Assembly: GCF_001605895.1 (NCBI RefSeq)
Contig: NZ_LUAW01000004.1
Coordinates: 270-34,149, forward strand
Source: Acinetobacter pragensis
GTDB lineage: Bacteria > Pseudomonadota > Gammaproteobacteria > Pseudomonadales > Moraxellaceae
Reading direction: 5' to 3'
DNA length: 33,880 nucleotides
Shown: piece after piece, positions 24,687 through 31,367 of the stretch
How the letters are laid out: each line of letters begins with the position of its first letter
Numbering within the stretch: position 1 is the first letter of the stretch
The notes under the pieces: model-generated
Seen by the model: the letters and a program-made list of their open reading frames with translations, nothing else
The model's database searches: none
What the model was told of the DNA's origin: nothing
Made by a program: the position numbers and the translations under genes

Positions 24687-24729
24687 AGGGCTACCCAATT
24701 TTTTAAATAAAAAACTGAATGAAAAAATT

Positions 24730-24805
24730 TGGAGCGGGAAAGGAGACTCGAACTCCCGACCCCAACCTTGGCAAGGTTATGCTCTACCAACTGAGCTATT
24801 CCCGC
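24730..24805 (-). tRNA. tRNA-Gly (GCC), copy 2
   Basis: 76 bases, acceptor GCGGGAA/TTCCCGC, anticodon loop TTGCCAA, CCA encoded. It lies in a repeat of about 120 bp, and its flanking spacers share CCAATTTTTTAAATAAAAAA with the neighbouring spacer, which shows recent tandem duplication. Confidence 0.96.
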
Positions 24806-24849
24806 GGAGTCTATCCAATTTTTTAAATAAAAAACCGAATGAAAAAATT

Positions 24850-24925
24850 TTGAGCGGGAAAGGAGATTCGAACTCCCGACCCCAACCTTGGCAAGGTTAT
24901 GCTCTACCAACTGAGCTATTCCCGC
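24850..24925 (-). tRNA. tRNA-Gly (GCC), copy 1, with 3' end CAA instead of CCA
   Basis: Same fold and anticodon as copy 2, but the genomic 3' end reads CAA after the discriminator base. Aminoacylation would need the end to be trimmed and rebuilt by the CCA-adding enzyme. One T-loop base also differs (TTCGAAT instead of TTCGAGT). It is the copy nearest the promoter. Confidence 0.93.
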
Positions 24926-24935
24926 ATAGCCACGT

Positions 24936-24963
24936 ATAATACAGTAAGCATTTTGAAGGTCAA
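24936..24963 (-). promoter_or_regulatory. Sigma-70 promoter of the tRNA-Gly cluster
   Basis: On the - strand TTGACC (24958-24963), a 16-base spacer and TATTAT (24936-24941) lie about 10 bases before the mature 5' end of the first tRNA. Five of six bases match consensus in each element. Confidence 0.7.
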
Positions 24964-25148
24964 TAACTTTATGAAAAACCTTGGTTCAATTGCATAAAAT
25001 AAAAACAATTCCGCAAGAAATGCTAAATTTTTAGGCAAAATCATCAGCTCATAGGCACCTGCCATAATTTTAATTTGGCGGCGGCTGCGAAACCTGCTGT
25101 GAGAACACGTTATACTTAGAACAGTTTTTTAGATTTTGGAGCGCAGCC

Positions 25149-25457
25149 TTGAGCTTGGAACAGCAACTCATCGAACGTTTACAGCAGTTATCTCCCAGCC
25201 ATTTAGAGATCGTGAATGAATCTGCTGGCCACGGCGGTTATTTCCCCGGCAAAGAGTCACATTTTAAGGCCTTGATTGTCAGTGAGGCCTTTGCAGGCCT
25301 GCGCTTGGTGCAGCGCCATCAGAAAGTGTATGCCGCAGCAGGCGATCTGCTCGGGCCGGGCAATATTCATGCCTTGGCGATACATGCTTTTTTGCCTGAA
25401 GAATGGAAGGGGCAAGATACGTCTAGCCCAGAATGCGCGCATGCTCCAAAGCCTTAA
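25149..25457 (+). CDS. bolA: BolA-family protein
   Basis: A 102-residue BolA-like protein. The BolA core is clear: LEIVNESAGHGG, ESHFKALIVSEAFAGLRLVQRHQ with the conserved Arg-His, and HALAIHAFLPEEW. BolA proteins partner with monothiol glutaredoxins in iron-sulfur trafficking and influence morphology and stress responses; which applies here is not visible. The start is TTG 25149, with GGAG 9 bases upstream. Transcription may continue into the membrane protein gene 17 bases downstream. Confidence 0.88.
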   Translation: MSLEQQLIERLQQLSPSHLEIVNESAGHGGYFPGKESHFKALIVSEAFAGLRLVQRHQKVYAAAGDLLGPGNIHALAIHAFLPEEWKGQDTSSPECAHAPKP

Positions 25458-25474
25458 AAGGACATATAACTGAT

Positions 25475-25867
25475 ATGGAAACACAATTGCTGATTAAAAT
25501 CATACATATGTCCGCTGTAACGCTGGTGTGTCTGGTCATTATCGGACGCGCTTTTACCTTATTCAAGGGCGTGCAGGGCAATCAGCCGAATCCTGCGGGG
25601 CGTACGCTATTTGTTGCATTGCAGCATTTATCCATGACGCTGATTGCAGGGACTGGCATCGTGCTGCTGTTTATGAAAAATTTTGATGTGCAGCCATGGT
25701 TCTATGCCAAAGTGATTTTGTTCTTGGTCCTGCTGTCGTCTTTAAGCAAAGCTTACCGCAAGGGAGATCAGCTGAAGCTGCAGCAGCGCCGCGCAGGTCT
25801 GTTTTTGGCCGCCGTTGCATTGGTGGCTATTATTGGCCTGGTGGTGATAAAGCCGAACTTTGGCTGA
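25475..25867 (+). CDS. SirB2-like integral membrane protein
   Basis: A 130-residue protein with about four membrane helices: LLIKIIHMSAVTLVCLVIIG, ALQHLSMTLIAGTGIVLLFM, YAKVILFLVLLSSLSKAY and LFLAAVALVAIIGLVVI. The KxxHxxxxxxxxxxxxxRxF start and the short four-helix layout resemble the SirB2 family, whose biochemical function is unclear. ATG 25475 begins at METQLL, with AAAAGGA somewhat far upstream. Probably co-transcribed with bolA. Confidence 0.7.
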   Translation: METQLLIKIIHMSAVTLVCLVIIGRAFTLFKGVQGNQPNPAGRTLFVALQHLSMTLIAGTGIVLLFMKNFDVQPWFYAKVILFLVLLSSLSKAYRKGDQLKLQQRRAGLFLAAVALVAIIGLVVIKPNFG

Positions 25868-25911
25868 TCACCAGACTTTATAAATTGTCAGACATAATAA
25901 ATTGAACATAA

Positions 25912-25938
25912 ACTGTTCTCAGGTAGACTGAGAACAGT
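25912..25938. promoter_or_regulatory. Perfect 10-bp inverted repeat before parA
   Basis: ACTGTTCTCA (25912-25921) and TGAGAACAGT (25929-25938) around a 7-base spacer, 30 bases before the parA ATG. There is no T-run on either side, so it looks less like a terminator than an operator or a 5'-leader hairpin. Confidence 0.45.
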
Positions 25939-25968
25939 CGAAATAATAATGAGATAGAGGGGGTTTGA

Positions 25969-26805
25969 ATGCTTACACGAGTGGTATTTAACCAAAAGGG
26001 CGGGGTTGGAAAATCCAGTATTGCAGTCAATTTAGCCGCCATCAGCGCGCATCAAGGCTTCAAAACACTGGTGATTGATTTGGACCCTCAGGCCAATTCC
26101 AGCCAGTATTTGCTGGGGGATGACGCTACATATTCAGCCGATAAGCCGGCATTAGAACCCAATATTGAAAGCTATTTTGAAGAAGTGCTGGGGACACAGC
26201 AAAGCAAAGGCCTGCTGGGCAATGCGATCGGTTCGATTTTAAAAAACCGGGCGAAAGGATTGGACAGCTATGTGCATCAATCGCCTTTTAAAAACTTAGA
26301 TGTGATTCCGGCCAGCCCGAATTTAGGCGCTCTGGCGCATGCGCTCGAGTCTAAACATAAGATTTATAAATTGCGTGATGCATTGCAGCAGCTGAATGGC
26401 AAATATGACCGTATTTTTATTGATACGCCGCCGGCATTCAATTTTTTTACTTTGTCGGCGCTGATTACCGCAGATCGCGTGCTTATTCCATTTGATTGCG
26501 ATGTCTTTTCGAAGCGCGCCCTGCAGACATTAATTGAAAATGTGATTGAAACGCAGGACGATCACAATGATCGTTTGGAAATTGAAGGGATTGTGGTGAA
26601 TCAGTATCAGGTTCAGGCCAAGCTGCCGCGAGAGGTGGTGCAGCAGTTGAAAGATGAGGGCTTGCCGGTGCTGAACAGCATGCTGCCTCCATCGGTGCTG
26701 ATGAAAGAATCGCACCATAAAAATCAGCCGCTGATCCATTTGGCAGCAGATCATAAATTGACGCAGGCCTATCAATCGTTGTTCAATGAAATTGAGCAAA
26801 AATAA
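25969..26805 (+). CDS. ParA/Soj-family ATPase
   Basis: A 278-residue ParA-type ATPase. The deviant Walker A motif QKGGVGKSS (residues 9-17), VIDLDPQANSSQYLLG (A' motif) and IFIDTPPAFNF (Walker B) are intact. ParA proteins bind DNA as ATP dimers and position chromosomes, plasmids or protein clusters. No parB-like gene is adjacent; a lipoprotein gene follows 13 bases after its stop instead. It is thus an orphan ParA, possibly for cargo other than the origin. A purine-rich AGAGGGGG lies just before the ATG. Confidence 0.85.
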   Translation: MLTRVVFNQKGGVGKSSIAVNLAAISAHQGFKTLVIDLDPQANSSQYLLGDDATYSADKPALEPNIESYFEEVLGTQQSKGLLGNAIGSILKNRAKGLDSYVHQSPFKNLDVIPASPNLGALAHALESKHKIYKLRDALQQLNGKYDRIFIDTPPAFNFFTLSALITADRVLIPFDCDVFSKRALQTLIENVIETQDDHNDRLEIEGIVVNQYQVQAKLPREVVQQLKDEGLPVLNSMLPPSVLMKESHHKNQPLIHLAADHKLTQAYQSLFNEIEQK

Positions 26806-26818
26806 GATCGAGAACATT

Positions 26819-27211
26819 ATGAATGCAATCAAATTAAGCTTATTGGCGGCCAGCGCCTTACTGTTGGGCGCATGCGCTACAACGGTGAAACCGACCTATG
26901 TTTCGCCTACACAGTACCAGTCATTGAACTGCTTTCAATTGCAAAGTGAATATAACCGCATTCAGCAGTATTTGAATAATGGCGTACAGCCTGCTAAGCG
27001 CACAGGCATGGGTGTCGGTGTCGGTTTAGGCGGCGGCTGGGGCAGCGGCGGCGGTTGGGGAATCGGGCCAAGTGTTTCAGTCAATATGGGGCAGTCTTCA
27101 AATACTAAAAATACAGAAATTTCGCGCTTAATGGGGGAGCAGGAAGCTGTTCTGCAGGCTGCCAAATTCAAAGGCTGCCCAATGATTCCGCAGGCCAAAG
27201 CGGCTCAATAG
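26819..27211 (+). CDS. Small glycine-rich lipoprotein
   Basis: A 130-residue protein with a lipoprotein signal peptide: MNAIKLSLLAASALLLGAC, Cys19 being the acylation site. A polar helical stretch follows (YQSLNCFQLQSEYNRIQQYL), then a glycine-rich segment of about 30 residues (GVGVGLGGGWGSGGGWG), and a C-terminal helix. Family not recognised; the layout resembles small envelope lipoproteins with a glycine-zipper-like region. ATG 26819 is chosen because it starts the signal peptide; an in-frame start inside parA at 26786 is unlikely. Probably co-transcribed with parA. Confidence 0.72.
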   Translation: MNAIKLSLLAASALLLGACATTVKPTYVSPTQYQSLNCFQLQSEYNRIQQYLNNGVQPAKRTGMGVGVGLGGGWGSGGGWGIGPSVSVNMGQSSNTKNTEISRLMGEQEAVLQAAKFKGCPMIPQAKAAQ

Positions 27212-27553
27212 CAAACCTGCTTGAATGATGGAATTCCCTGCTCAGCGTATTTAAAAAAATGCGCTGAACCGGAAAAAATGTAATAAAACTTGTCGATACG
27301 GCTCTGCGGTTCTCAGGCTTTAACCAGCATGTGCATTGACGCAGGCTATTGTCTTTAAATTTATTATAAGTATTTAAAAAATATTAATTAAAAATAAAAA
27401 ATATGCTTAAATCTTACCCGTTCTAGGGCTTGAGATTTGATTCAGATTTTCTATTGTGCAGTAAATGCAATGAATTTTTAACCTGCACCGTACTTGTTTT
27501 TATAAAATCATTTCAGATAAGGTGTGCGCACTTTTGGGTAAATTCAGGTGCTT
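27212..27553. other. AT-rich gap between the lipoprotein and the LysE-type gene
   Basis: No gene seen. An inverted repeat TCAGCG/CGCTGA with an A/T-rich inner stem (about 27241-27266) may terminate the parA-lipoprotein transcript, although no good T-run follows. The AT-rich stretch 27355-27415 and the region up to 27540 must hold the promoter of the LysE-type gene; I cannot pick one confidently. Confidence 0.45.
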
Positions 27554-28147
27554 ATGATTGAGAGTTGGCTTTTTGTATTGGCAATGATTGCTGTTCTGAT
27601 GACACCGGGACTGACCAATGCATTACTGGCAAGCTCCGCACATCAGCAGGGCATCGCCAAAACCAGTTTATTTATTCCTGCAGAGTTCTTCGGCTATTTT
27701 TATGCCATTAATATGTGGGCATTATTGCTTCATTTGAGCTCGCCGGTTTGGCCCAATTTAGTTCATATCCTGCATTTTCTCAGTATGCTGTATGTATTCT
27801 GGCTGGCTTTTCATCTTTGGAAGTCTTCAGATTTACAGAAACATAATCAGAAAAACACGGCGATCCGTCCGCGGCAGCTGTTTTTTTCAACGTTGAAAAA
27901 CCCCAAAGCGCTGCTGTTCGCCGCCGGTATTTTACCGCTGGAAACTTGGGAAAATCCCACTAATTTTATTTTGGTCTTTGCCGTGTTCAGCTTGGTGCTG
28001 CTGCCCTGCGCTTTGTTTTGGATGTCATTTGGGCGGGCAATTCTGTCGGGTGATACCAAGCAGATCAAAGCCGATCTTTTATATAAAGGATCGGCCATGA
28101 TGCTGGTGCTTTGCATGCTGCCGGTACTGATCCGCTTTTTTTCATAA
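27554..28147 (+). CDS. LysE/RhtB-type membrane protein (putative amino acid exporter)
   Basis: A 197-residue protein with about six hydrophobic segments. The N-terminal LMTPGLTNALLASSAHQQG matches the signature loop after the first helix of LysE/RhtB exporters, and FFSTLKNPKALLFAAGILP matches their central NPK motif. The substrate is unknown. ATG 27554 has CAGG 5 bases upstream; a GTG at 27548 is also possible. It ends tail to tail with the DedA gene. Confidence 0.75.
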   Translation: MIESWLFVLAMIAVLMTPGLTNALLASSAHQQGIAKTSLFIPAEFFGYFYAINMWALLLHLSSPVWPNLVHILHFLSMLYVFWLAFHLWKSSDLQKHNQKNTAIRPRQLFFSTLKNPKALLFAAGILPLETWENPTNFILVFAVFSLVLLPCALFWMSFGRAILSGDTKQIKADLLYKGSAMMLVLCMLPVLIRFFS

Positions 28148-28164
28148 GCGGGCCGCGCTGCTTA

Positions 28165-28797
28165 TCATCCGCTTTTTTTCATTTTTTGACGGACAAATCC
28201 GACAATGCCCGGCAATACGCTGATGATGATGATGCCGAAAATTAAATGCGTGAAGTTATCTTTCACAATGGGCATATTGCCGAATAAATAGCCCAAAAGA
28301 ATGAATGAACCCGTCCAGCACAGCGCGCCAATGACATTGTAGCTCAGGAAGAATTTATAATTCATGCTGCCTGCGCCAGCTACAAAAGGGGCAAAAGTGC
28401 GCGCAAATGGAATAAAGCGCGCAAAAATAATGGTTTTACCGCCATGTTTAGCAAAAAAGCTCTGTGTGGCTATCAAATGCTGCTTATTGATAAAGCGGGA
28501 TTCAATTTCAAATACTCGAGGGCCAATGTACTTGCCGATATGATAGTTCAGCGTGTCGCCCAATACGGCCGCCATAAAGAGAAGAATAAATAAAACCCAC
28601 GGATTCATTGCGCCTGTAGAGGCCGCCAATGCGCCGGCTGCAAAAAGCAGGCTGTCGCCGGGTAAAAATGGCATGACCACTAAGCCGGTTTCAACAAAAA
28701 TAATCAGGAACAGAATTCCGTAAATCCACACGCCGTAATTGGCAATGAATTCCAGCAGATGGTCATCTACATGTAATATAAAATCAATAAGTTCCAT
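28165..28797 (-). CDS. DedA-family membrane protein
   Basis: A 210-residue DedA/SNARE-associated family protein. The family uses proton-dependent transport; several members flip undecaprenyl phosphate or other lipids across the inner membrane. Characteristic parts: FVETGLVVMPFLPGDSLLFA with the membrane-embedded acid, GDTLNYHIGKYIGP and FARFIPFARTFAPFVAGAG with the conserved arginines, plus further helices. Full length. Its substrate is not evident. Convergent with the LysE-type gene 17 bases away. Confidence 0.9.
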   Translation of the reverse strand: MELIDFILHVDDHLLEFIANYGVWIYGILFLIIFVETGLVVMPFLPGDSLLFAAGALAASTGAMNPWVLFILLFMAAVLGDTLNYHIGKYIGPRVFEIESRFINKQHLIATQSFFAKHGGKTIIFARFIPFARTFAPFVAGAGSMNYKFFLSYNVIGALCWTGSFILLGYLFGNMPIVKDNFTHLIFGIIIISVLPGIVGFVRQKMKKSG

Positions 28798-28989
28798 GAA
28801 TAAAAAACAAACGAAAATGTAATGGAATCCTATCAGTCCAGTCTATTAAAGTCAGTATTAAAACGTAATTAATTTCCTGAGCATCCGTTTTAAAAATAGA
28901 ACAATAAGTCTTAAAAAACAGTATTTATTTGTTATTGGCAACGCCGTAGCATACTCACATCATTTAAGCAGAATTCAATAAGGTGTCCT

Positions 28990-29415
28990 ATGTTTAATCC
29001 CAATACAACGCTGAAAAATCTCAGTGCAAACGCTCAGATGAATACGCTTCTCAGCTTTATTGCCCGCGCATTTATGGCGTATATTTTTATTGTGGCAGGC
29101 TGGGGAAAGTTGACAGCTTATAGCGCAACTGCGGGCTATATGGAGTCGATGGGTGTACCGGGGGCATTATTGCCTTTCACTATTCTGGTTGAGCTGGGCG
29201 GCGGTCTGGCGCTGCTGCTGGGTTTTCAAGCGCGATTCGCCGCATTCGGCTTGGCGGTGTTTAGTTTAATCACGGCATTTTTATTTCATGGCAGTGCAGA
29301 AGACAGCATCAACTTTATGAAAAACTTTGCCATGACAGGCGGCCTGCTGTTCTTAATGCTGCACGGCGCAGGAAAATTCAGCGCAGACCATGTGATTGAA
29401 AGTAAATTTGAGTAA
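28990..29415 (+). CDS. DoxX-family membrane protein
   Basis: A 141-residue four-helix protein. FIARAFMAYIFIVAGWGKL and ATAGYMESMGVPG, then VELGGGLALLLGFQARFAAF and the C-terminal NFAMTGGLLFLMLHGAGKFS are typical of DoxX/YphA-type proteins, whose role is linked to redox stress in some species but not settled. AAGGTG lies 6 bases before the ATG. Monocistronic by appearance. Confidence 0.87.
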   Translation: MFNPNTTLKNLSANAQMNTLLSFIARAFMAYIFIVAGWGKLTAYSATAGYMESMGVPGALLPFTILVELGGGLALLLGFQARFAAFGLAVFSLITAFLFHGSAEDSINFMKNFAMTGGLLFLMLHGAGKFSADHVIESKFE

Positions 29416-29584
29416 ATCGGGATTTCATCAGCGCGGTATAAATCAGAACGCAGTGAATACTGCTTTCTGGTGTTTGAAATGAAACAGATTTTTTTGCGTT
29501 TATAAGAAAAATTTCTTTGCGGATTCTACTGAAACAGGCCAATTTTAAGGGTTGCCCGAATAGTGTGCGCATTGCGTGGAAAAA

Positions 29585-29593
29585 TGCTAGAAT
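29585..29593 (+). promoter_or_regulatory. Candidate extended -10 element of guaA
   Basis: TGC directly before TAGAAT forms an extended -10 motif 38 bases before the guaA ATG. The -35 region is weak, as often with extended -10 promoters. It implies a leader of about 30 bases. Confidence 0.4.
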
Positions 29594-29631
29594 ATCGCGC
29601 TTATATTCGTTGCCTGCATAGTTGTTTTGCC

Positions 29632-31200
29632 ATGACTACCAATACCCAAATTACTGAAGATCGTATCCTTATTTTGGATTTCGGTTCTCAATATAGCCAG
29701 CTTATTGCACGTCGTGTACGTGAAGCTGGTGTTTATTCAGAAATGTACGCATTTGATATGTCTGAAGAAGACATTCGTGCATTTAACCCAAACGGGATCA
29801 TCCTTTCAGGCGGTCCAGAAAGTGTTCATGAAGAAGGTAGTCCGCGCGCGCCAGAAGTTGTATTCAACTTAGGCGTGCCGGTTCTCGGTATTTGCTATGG
29901 CTTGCAGACCATGTCAGAGCAGCTGGGCGGTAAAGTCGAGCCGGGCACTGTACATGAGTTTGGCTATGCTGAAGTCAACATTCAAGTCCGTGACAAACTG
30001 ATTGGCGATCTTGAAGATACGAAAGACCAGCTGAAAGTTTGGATGAGCCACGGAGACAAAGTTACGGCTATTCCTGAAGGCTTCCAAGTGACGGCAAGCA
30101 CGCCAAGCTGTCCATTTGCCATGGTTTCTGATGAAGCCCGCCGTTTTTACGGTATTCAATTCCACCCAGAAGTGACGCATACGGCCAAAGGCGCTGAGTT
30201 ATTGTCTAACTTTGTGCATGGAATTTGCGGGTGCCGTAACCTTTGGAATTCTGAAAACATCATCGATTTGCGTGTTGAGCAGTTGCGCAAACAAATCGGT
30301 GATCAAAAAGTATTGCTTGGCCTTTCAGGCGGTGTGGATTCTTCTGTCGTGGCGGCGCTTTTACACCGCGCAATTGGCGATCAATTGACTTGCGTATTTG
30401 TAGATAACGGCTTGCTTCGCTTAAATGAAGGCGAGCAAGTGATGGACATGTTCGCGAAAAACATGGGTATCCGTGTGATTCGTGCAGATGCGGAAAACCG
30501 TTTCTTAACCGCGCTTGCGGGCGAAGTTGATCCTGAGAAAAAACGTAAAATTATTGGCCGTGAATTCATTGAAGTCTTTGCTGAAGAAGCGCGTAAGCTG
30601 GATGGTGTGAACTTCCTTGCGCAAGGTACAATTTACCCTGACGTGATTGAATCTGCGGCTACTAAAAACGGCAAAGCGCATGTGATTAAATCGCACCATA
30701 ACGTGGGCGGTTTACCGGAAGATTTAGCTTTTGAATTGGTTGAACCAATCCGTGATTTGTTTAAAGATGAAGTTCGCCGTTTAGGTACAACTTTAGGCTT
30801 GCCATTTGAAATGCTTTACCGTCATCCATTCCCAGGTCCAGGTCTTGGTGTGCGTATCCTTGGTGAAGTGAAGAAAGAATATGCGGATATTCTGCGTCTT
30901 GCTGATGACATTTTCATGCAGGAACTCCGCGCCAGCGGCTGGTATGACAAAACTGCGCAAGCGTTTGCAGTATTCCAGCCTGTTAAATCTGTTGGTGTAG
31001 TCGGTGATGGCCGCCGTTATGCATGGGTAATCGCGCTTCGCGCCGTTGAAACTGTTGACTTTATGACAGCGCGTTTTGCTCACCTTCCATACGACTTAGT
31101 AGATAAGATTTCTACACGCATCATGAATGAAATTGCAGACGTTTCACGTGTTGTTTATGACGTATCATCTAAACCACCAGCGACTATTGAATGGGAGTAA
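29632..31200 (+). CDS. guaA: GMP synthase (glutamine-hydrolysing)
   Basis: A 522-residue enzyme that aminates XMP to GMP. Class I glutaminase domain: [16 protein letters not shown], the nucleophile in [12 protein letters not shown], and His/Glu in [13 protein letters not shown] pyrophosphatase domain: [17 protein letters not shown]-terminal dimerisation domain: [16 protein letters not shown] and the terminal [11 protein letters not shown] 29632 begins the conserved sequence; an in-frame GTG at 29563 would add 23 residues overlapping the promoter and is rejected. Its 3' end is a known integration hotspot for genomic islands. Confidence 0.97.
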   Translation: MTTNTQITEDRILILDFGSQYSQLIARRVREAGVYSEMYAFDMSEEDIRAFNPNGIILSGGPESVHEEGSPRAPEVVFNLGVPVLGICYGLQTMSEQLGGKVEPGTVHEFGYAEVNIQVRDKLIGDLEDTKDQLKVWMSHGDKVTAIPEGFQVTASTPSCPFAMVSDEARRFYGIQFHPEVTHTAKGAELLSNFVHGICGCRNLWNSENIIDLRVEQLRKQIGDQKVLLGLSGGVDSSVVAALLHRAIGDQLTCVFVDNGLLRLNEGEQVMDMFAKNMGIRVIRADAENRFLTALAGEVDPEKKRKIIGREFIEVFAEEARKLDGVNFLAQGTIYPDVIESAATKNGKAHVIKSHHNVGGLPEDLAFELVEPIRDLFKDEVRRLGTTLGLPFEMLYRHPFPGPGLGVRILGEVKKEYADILRLADDIFMQELRASGWYDKTAQAFAVFQPVKSVGVVGDGRRYAWVIALRAVETVDFMTARFAHLPYDLVDKISTRIMNEIADVSRVVYDVSSKPPATIEWE

Positions 31201-31326
31201 TTTAGGGCTTTCGGACAGCACTGCTGTCCGCCTAAATTACGCCAAGAGCTATGCTCGCGGCAGACTAGGCTTCGTGCCAGTTTTATTCCGAAAGCTATGC
31301 TTGAGGCTATTTAGGGTGACCTAAAT
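31198..31326. repeat. Cluster of inverted and direct repeats starting at the guaA stop codon
   Basis: TAATTTAGG (31198-31206, its first three bases being the guaA stop) pairs with CCTAAATTA (31231-31239), enclosing the perfect hairpin CGGACAGC-act-GCTGTCCG (31212-31230). A second palindrome, ATTTAGG-gtga-CCTAAAT, lies at 31309-31326 and shares the TTTAGGG/CCTAAAT words. GCTTTCGGA (31207-31215) pairs with TCCGAAAGC (31287-31295), and AGCTATGCT occurs twice. It contains no convincing gene. It could be remains of an integration site or a structured 3' untranslated region. Confidence 0.55.
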
Positions 31327-31334
31327 ATTTCAAT

Positions 31335-31362
31335 AAAAAAGAGCGCTTAGGCGCTCTTTTTT
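31335..31362. terminator. Bidirectional terminator between guaA and the ATPase gene
   Basis: AAAAAAGAGCGC-ttag-GCGCTCTTTTTT is a perfect hairpin with an A-run on one side and a T-run on the other. It serves two convergent genes, guaA and the ATPase gene whose stop lies at 31368. Confidence 0.9.
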
Positions 31363-31367
31363 ATGTT

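Noticed and set aside
24677..24910. 77-codon protein on the - strand across the tRNA cluster
   Set aside because: It reads through two tRNA genes and repeats itself because they are repeated; no coding character.
24611..24925. CRISPR-like or mobile tandem repeat of about 120 bp
   Set aside because: The repeats are tRNA-Gly genes with similar spacers; tandem duplication of tRNA genes explains them.
29563..29631. N-terminal extension of GuaA from GTG 29563
   Set aside because: The extra 23 residues are not part of the family and would cover the likely promoter; ATG 29632 starts the conserved region.
31127..31324. 65-codon ORF overlapping the end of guaA
   Set aside because: It starts inside guaA in another frame and runs through the hairpin region; a chance ORF.
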